DNA of 9,641 bases from Scleromatobacter sp045810265 (lineage in GTDB: Bacteria; Pseudomonadota; Gammaproteobacteria; Burkholderiales; Burkholderiaceae_C), in contig JBJMWF010000013.1 of NCBI GenBank assembly GCA_045810265.1, forward strand, positions 1 to 9,641, read 5' to 3'. This document shows, piece by piece, positions 6,386 through 9,641 of the stretch. A program made the translations under genes and the position numbers. The notes under the pieces were generated by a model that was not told where the DNA came from, searched no databases, and saw only the letters and a list, made by a program, of their open reading frames with translations. The first letter of the stretch is position 1; each line of letters opens with the position of its first letter.

Positions 6386-6411
6386 CCGTGCAGAACTGCA
6401 CGGCCGTGCAG
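6386..6411. promoter_or_regulatory. Three alternating CCGTGCAG half-sites forming two overlapping palindromes
   Basis: CCGTGCAG (6386-6393), CTGCACGG (6396-6403) and CCGTGCAG (6404-6411) are three copies of one octamer in alternating orientation. The first two form a dyad with a 2-bp spacer; the last two form a perfect gapless 16-bp palindrome. The cluster lies 89-114 bp upstream of the lipoprotein ATG and 58 bp beyond the transporter stop. An operator for a dimeric regulator with room for two overlapping dimers is the simplest reading. A terminator for the transporter is less likely because no T-tract follows. Confidence 0.5.
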
Positions 6412-6468
6412 CGACACAGGATCAGGGACTACCCGGCCCGCGCCGCTGCCGAGGGCGGCCCGCTCCGG

Positions 6469-8031
6469 TCAGGACACCTCGAAATCGCGCAGGTCGCGCC
6501 CGCGCGTCTCGGCCCCGAAGCGCCACACCAGCGCCAGCGACAGTCCCACCGGCAGCAGGATCGCCAGCGCCGCCATGAACAGCCCCGGCACCAGCGCGAG
6601 CAGGCTCAGCAGCTGCGCGGCGAGCCCGCCGCCCTTGGTGCAGGCCGCGATCCAGCCGGTGGCGCGGCCCCGCACGGCCAGCGGGTAGCTCTCGGCCGCG
6701 TACGGCAGCAGCATCGCGATGATGGCGTTGATGCCCACGATCAGCAGCGCGATCGGCCACACCGGGCTCAGCGCGCCGGCCGGCGCCATCTCCAGCAGCA
6801 TCACGCCGATCAGGCCCAGCGCCGTGGCGGCGATCGACCCGAGCAGCGCGCCCTTGCTGCTCCAGCGGCTGTACAGGAAGGCCGCGACGAAGACGGTGGG
6901 GATGGCGATCAGCGCCGACGCCGACAGCAGCCGGCTGGACACCGCCATGCTGTAGCCCTTCTCGACCAGATGGATCGGCATCCACAGCAGCAGGCCGAAG
7001 TTGATCAGGCCCCAGGCGACGGCCGCGATGCTCAGCGCCCACGTCCGGCCCGCCAGCTCGTGGGTCATGTGGGCGTTGCTGCGCGGCGCGCCGGGGGCGG
7101 CGGGCGGCCTGGGCTCGGCATGCACCTCGCAGCCGAAGCCGCGCAGCGTGCGCAAGGCCTCGGCGATGCGGCCGCGCGCCGCCAGGTACTTGGGCGACTC
7201 GGGAACGAACACGTTCAGGAAGATCAGCAACAGCCCGGTCGGCAGGTTGAGGAACCACAGGACGCGCCAGCTGAAGATGGGCTCCAGCCAGGCCGCGCAA
7301 CCGCTCGCGGCCAGGTAGCCGCCCACCGCGCCCAATCCGCCCACCAGCACCAGCACCCAGCCGCGCTCGCGCGAGGGCATGGTCTCGGCCAGCAGCGCGT
7401 AGGTGACCGGCAGCATGCCGCCGGCGGCCGCGCCCATCAGGAAGCACATGCCCACGTTCCACCAGAAGTCAGGCATGGCGCCGCAGATGGCGGTGCCGAC
7501 GAACATCACCGCCGACAACAGGATCGACGCGCGCCGGCCGTACAGGTCGGCCAGCCAGCCCCAGACGACGGATCCGACGACGGTGCCCGACAGCGCCGCG
7601 AACGGCAGCCAGGCGACGGTCGCCTTGCTCACCGCGTACTCGGCACGCATGCCGGGCAGCACGAAGCCGAGGCTGGCCGGCTTCATCACGTCGATCACGA
7701 GCGCCACCGTCAGCACCACCATCAAACGCCAATGCGCGGCACCCAGCGGCGCATCCTCGGGCGCCGAGATCTGCAGCAAGGCCTCGGCGTCGACCGCGTG
7801 CGTGGCCTCGCGTGGCAGCAGGCCGTAGCCCGCGACGCAGATGCCGCCGACGATCAGCGCCATGCCCCACAGCATGCCGCCGTCCATCGGCATGCTGGCC
7901 AGGTGAAAGTGGTTGAAGCGGCCCATCCAGAACATCGGCAGGTGCATCACCACGCCAATGGTCACGGCGACACAGCCGATGATGAAAGCCCACAGGTGCG
8001 GGCGGTCCTGCAGCACGCCCGGCTGGTTCAT
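6469..8031 (-). CDS. MFS transporter with extra N-terminal two-segment membrane domain
   Basis: Inner-membrane major facilitator permease of 520 residues, longer than the usual 400-450. The standard 12-segment core starts near residue 101 (HWRLMVVLTVALVIDVMKP). It has motif A, GWLADLYGRR, at 158-167 between segments 2 and 3, PESPKYL at 277-283 before the central loop, and AESYPLAVRGR at 446-456 in the second half. These features resemble the sugar-porter and aromatic-acid:H+ symporter groups, so proton-coupled transport of a small organic molecule is likely; the substrate and direction are unknown. Residues 1-100 add two hydrophobic segments (about 13-28 and 54-72) joined by a Met/His-rich stretch. 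The ATG at 8031 overlaps the stop of the upstream acetyltransferase gene (ATGA) and has GGAAGG (8039-8044) 7 nt upstream. A GTG at 8046 would add five residues and is less likely. Confidence 0.9.
   Translation of the reverse strand: MNQPGVLQDRPHLWAFIIGCVAVTIGVVMHLPMFWMGRFNHFHLASMPMDGGMLWGMALIVGGICVAGYGLLPREATHAVDAEALLQISAPEDAPLGAAHWRLMVVLTVALVIDVMKPASLGFVLPGMRAEYAVSKATVAWLPFAALSGTVVGSVVWGWLADLYGRRASILLSAVMFVGTAICGAMPDFWWNVGMCFLMGAAAGGMLPVTYALLAETMPSRERGWVLVLVGGLGAVGGYLAASGCAAWLEPIFSWRVLWFLNLPTGLLLIFLNVFVPESPKYLAARGRIAEALRTLRGFGCEVHAEPRPPAAPGAPRSNAHMTHELAGRTWALSIAAVAWGLINFGLLLWMPIHLVEKGYSMAVSSRLLSASALIAIPTVFVAAFLYSRWSSKGALLGSIAATALGLIGVMLLEMAPAGALSPVWPIALLIVGINAIIAMLLPYAAESYPLAVRGRATGWIAACTKGGGLAAQLLSLLALVPGLFMAALAILLPVGLSLALVWRFGAETRGRDLRDFEVS
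8028..8031 (-). promoter_or_regulatory. ATGA stop/start overlap coupling acetyltransferase and transporter
   Basis: The minus strand reads ATGA at 8031-8028: ATG starts the transporter and TGA ends the acetyltransferase. A Shine-Dalgarno-like GGAAGG lies inside the end of the acetyltransferase gene. This is the classic arrangement for translational coupling within an operon. Confidence 0.85.
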
Positions 8032-8585
8032 CGACGCGCCTTCCACTCGCGCGCGAGCAGGCCGTAGATCAGCGAGTCGCAGATCTCGCCGTCGACGATC
8101 CAGCGCTCACGCAGATGGCCCTCGAGCGTGAAGCCGAGTCGTTCCATCGCCCGGACGGATGGCGCGTTGCGCGGATCGATGTCGGCTTCCACGCGATTGA
8201 GATCCAGTGGACCGAAGCCCCAGTCCAGCAGCGCCGTCACCGCCTCGCCGGCGTAGCCCTGGCCCCATTCGGTGGCCAGCAAGGCGTAGCCGATCTGTCC
8301 GAGCCGGCACTGCGCATCGAGCTGGTACAGCGTGCAGGTGCCCACCACCACGCTGTCGGCCCGTCGCACGATCGCGAACTGCGCATCGGTGCCCGCGGCC
8401 ATCGCCCGGATGTTGCGCTCGATGTAGTCGACGGCCTTCTGGCGATCGGTCCAGGCCGGATGACTGCCATAGCGCTGGACCACGGGATCGGAGCGCATGG
8501 CGAACACCGCGTCGGTGTCGCCGGCGTCCAGCGGGCGCAGCTCGAGACGCGCCGTGGCGAGCCTCACATCGGAGAAAGAAGGCAT
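8028..8585 (-). CDS. GNAT N-acetyltransferase, RimJ/RimL type
   Basis: Cytoplasmic acetyl-CoA-dependent acetyltransferase of 185 residues, a normal length for this group. It begins with TARLELRPLDAGD (11-23), the standard first strand of RimJ/RimL-like enzymes. The pyrophosphate-binding loop QGYAGEA is at 109-115, just after IGYALLATEWG. NAPSVRAMERLGF (140-152) is the conserved helix-4 motif, followed by GHLRERWIVDGEICDSLIYGLL, the usual ending. Family members acetylate ribosomal protein N-termini, amino acids or small-molecule amines; which applies here cannot be told. The ATG at 8585-8583 is preceded only by a weak GGA. The gene ends inside the transporter start codon, so the two should be co-translated, which suggests that the acetylated compound and the transported compound may be related. 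That link is inference. Confidence 0.92.
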   Translation of the reverse strand: MPSFSDVRLATARLELRPLDAGDTDAVFAMRSDPVVQRYGSHPAWTDRQKAVDYIERNIRAMAAGTDAQFAIVRRADSVVVGTCTLYQLDAQCRLGQIGYALLATEWGQGYAGEAVTALLDWGFGPLDLNRVEADIDPRNAPSVRAMERLGFTLEGHLRERWIVDGEICDSLIYGLLAREWKARR

Positions 8586-8804
8586 GGGAGTCCAATCGGC
8601 CGGCGCGGGATCCGCGCTCTGGCCAAATTCTCACATGCGCGCACGGCTCCGGCGACCCATGCGTGCCATCCGGCGCGCAGAGCGGCAGCGCGGGCAATCG
8701 GCATCACGGCCGCACTGTTGAAAACACACCTTGGCGATTTCATCGACCACAAGGCAGGACGCCCGGCAAGCCGGGCGTCGAGCGGGATGGCGGGGGCGGT
8801 TCGG
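8586..8804. other. Intergenic region upstream of the GNAT-MFS operon
   Basis: This 219-bp gap is bounded by the acetyltransferase start and the stop of the unrecognised gene. It holds the terminator hairpin at 8758-8779. It also holds a weaker composite hairpin (CCTTG 8729-8733 with CAAGG 8750-8754, and CGAT 8735-8738 with ATCG 8742-8745) and a GCGCG/CGCGC dyad (8603-8607, 8613-8617) near the acetyltransferase start. A promoter for the operon must lie here or further upstream, but no convincing -35/-10 pair was found. Small open frames in the gap have no ribosome binding site and look random. Confidence 0.5.
8758..8779 (-). terminator. Terminator hairpin after the unrecognised minus-strand gene
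   Basis: GACGCCCGG (8758-8766) and CCGGGCGTC (8771-8779) form a perfect 9-bp GC-rich stem with a CAAG tetraloop on the plus strand (CTTG on the minus strand). It starts 25 bp after the stop at 8805-8807. The minus-strand sequence after it (CTGCCTTGTGG) has only scattered T residues, so termination strength is uncertain. Confidence 0.65.
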
Positions 8805-9641
8805 TCAGGCCTGCACCGGCGCCCCCAGGCTCATGCGGCGCTCGCTCCAGGCGGCCAGCATCGCGGGCGGCCAGAAGCCGTGCGGCACGATCATGGGCAC
8901 CACGCTGGACGGGTGGATCAGCACCGGGAACCAGTCGCCGGACAGCAAGCCATCCGGCAGGTGCGCGCGGATCGCGACGAAGCTGCTGAGCGTCGGCGTC
9001 TTCGCGCTCAGCGAGGCCGGCACCGCGATGCCCAGCGGGCGGCCGGAATCGTTGCGCACGCTCTGCGCGAAGCGGCTGCTCTCGCCGTTGCCCGCCGTGC
9101 CGGCCGCCTTCAGTTCGACCAGGCGCGCGCCGATCGCGGCCAGTTCGGCCGGGCGGGCGTCGAAGTATTCGTCCTCGCTGAACACCAGCACGCCGGGCAG
9201 GTCGTCGTCGCCCCGCGCGAAGACGCCGTCGTCGGCCTCCACCAGGGCGCCCCAGCCGATGCGGCCCTTGCGGAACAGCGTCTCCTGCTTCTCGTAGAAG
9301 ATGCGCACGGGGTCGCCGCTGGCGATGAGCCAGGCCGGCGGCTCGGTGCGCACCTGCTTCATCCAGCGACCGCCCTGCAGCAGGCGGCCAGCGCCGAACG
9401 AGCGGCGCAGCGCGTTGATCAGTTGCTTCATCGCCGGGTCGGCCGGCCGTTCGAGCGTGCCGGCGCCGGCCGGCGGCGTCGTGATGAACGTGGACTCGAG
9501 CAGCGACATCGGCGCCGTCGCGGTGCCCGCCTCGGTGGCCCCGGCGGCGTCGCGTTGCGAGGCCTCGCGCGCCGCGGCGGCAGGCGCGGCGCCCGGCCGC
9601 GGGGCCATCGGACGGGCACCGACGCGCAGCGGCTCCGGCGC
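8805..9641 (-). CDS. Unrecognised soluble protein, C-terminal part; gene probably runs past the right edge
   Basis: I do not recognise this protein. The frame is open to the window edge (278 codons plus stop) and no start has a Shine-Dalgarno: ATGs at 9608, 9509 and 9431 are all possible. The first 50 or so visible residues are Ala/Pro/Gly-rich and look like a disordered linker (for example APAAAARE). From MKQLINALRRSFG (starting at 9431) the sequence is mixed alpha/beta with several Trp and aromatic residues. Visible stretches include GGRWMKQV, PPAWLIASGDPVRIFYEKQE, GRIGWGALVEADDG and GDWFPVLIHPSSVVPMIVPHG. No signal peptide, membrane segment, cysteine pair or catalytic motif is visible in this part. 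It ends LGAPVQA and is followed by a terminator hairpin, so it is not co-transcribed with the acetyltransferase unless there is readthrough. Codon use and amino-acid balance support a real gene. Confidence 0.75.
   Translation of the reverse strand, partial: APEPLRVGARPMAPRPGAAPAAAAREASQRDAAGATEAGTATAPMSLLESTFITTPPAGAGTLERPADPAMKQLINALRRSFGAGRLLQGGRWMKQVRTEPPAWLIASGDPVRIFYEKQETLFRKGRIGWGALVEADDGVFARGDDDLPGVLVFSEDEYFDARPAELAAIGARLVELKAAGTAGNGESSRFAQSVRNDSGRPLGIAVPASLSAKTPTLSSFVAIRAHLPDGLLSGDWFPVLIHPSSVVPMIVPHGFWPPAMLAAWSERRMSLGAPVQA

Noticed and set aside
6418..6460. GC-rich stem GCCGC/GCGGC just after the transporter stop as a terminator.
   Set aside because: It is a 5-bp stem with 8-nt loop and no T-tract, expected by chance at this GC content.
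6388..8067. A 559-codon plus-strand open frame across the transporter.
   Set aside because: It has a Gln/Arg/His-rich composition typical of the antisense of a membrane protein gene, whereas the minus strand has clear MFS motifs.
8497..8752. Small open frames of 62-74 codons between the acetyltransferase and the unrecognised gene.
   Set aside because: They have no ribosome binding sites, biased composition and overlap with other features.

Overview
The window is a stretch of very GC-rich bacterial chromosome with dense coding and strong GGC/CTG codon preference. The gene types (a CrgA-like LysR regulator beside an SDR, a RimJ/RimL-type acetyltransferase, an outer-membrane lipoprotein) and the style of the intergenic palindromes suggest a proteobacterium, most likely a Burkholderiales-type betaproteobacterium. 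That placement is a judgement from composition and gene style and was not tested. There are no rRNA, tRNA, phage, transposase or CRISPR features.

Left part (1-4064). A short-chain dehydrogenase/reductase, cut by the left window edge, reads leftward. A LysR-type regulator reads rightward from the same 112-bp gap, which holds a perfect dyad that is a candidate shared operator. Next on the plus strand come a secreted DUF2807-type beta-solenoid protein and a FAD-dependent amine/amino-acid oxidase. A candidate promoter for the oxidase overlaps the stop codon of the DUF2807 gene.

Convergence point (4051-4203). The plus-strand block ends in a 10-bp terminator-like hairpin that spans the oxidase stop codon. 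A REP-like hairpin pair in inverted orientation (27 of 29 positions complementary) follows, and separates the oxidase from the leftward block.

Right part (4204-9641, all minus strand). In transcription order it holds the C-terminal part of an unrecognised protein (open to the right edge), a terminator hairpin, a GNAT acetyltransferase, an MFS transporter and a large surface-type lipoprotein. The acetyltransferase and transporter are joined by an ATGA overlap. The transporter carries an unusual N-terminal extension of two membrane segments rich in Met and His. The 171-bp gap upstream of the lipoprotein is the most structured non-coding DNA here. It contains three alternating CCGTGCAG half-sites, two 7-bp direct repeats 11 bp apart, and a leader that can fold in two mutually exclusive ways, one of which hides the ribosome binding site.

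The genes do not form one obvious pathway. The best-supported functional pairs are regulator plus SDR (divergent control) and acetyltransferase plus transporter (translational coupling). No complete new defence or biosynthetic system was found. The observations most worth checking are the lipoprotein leader and its upstream palindromes, the REP pair, the transporter extension and the amino-acid-oxidase-like signature of the flavoprotein.
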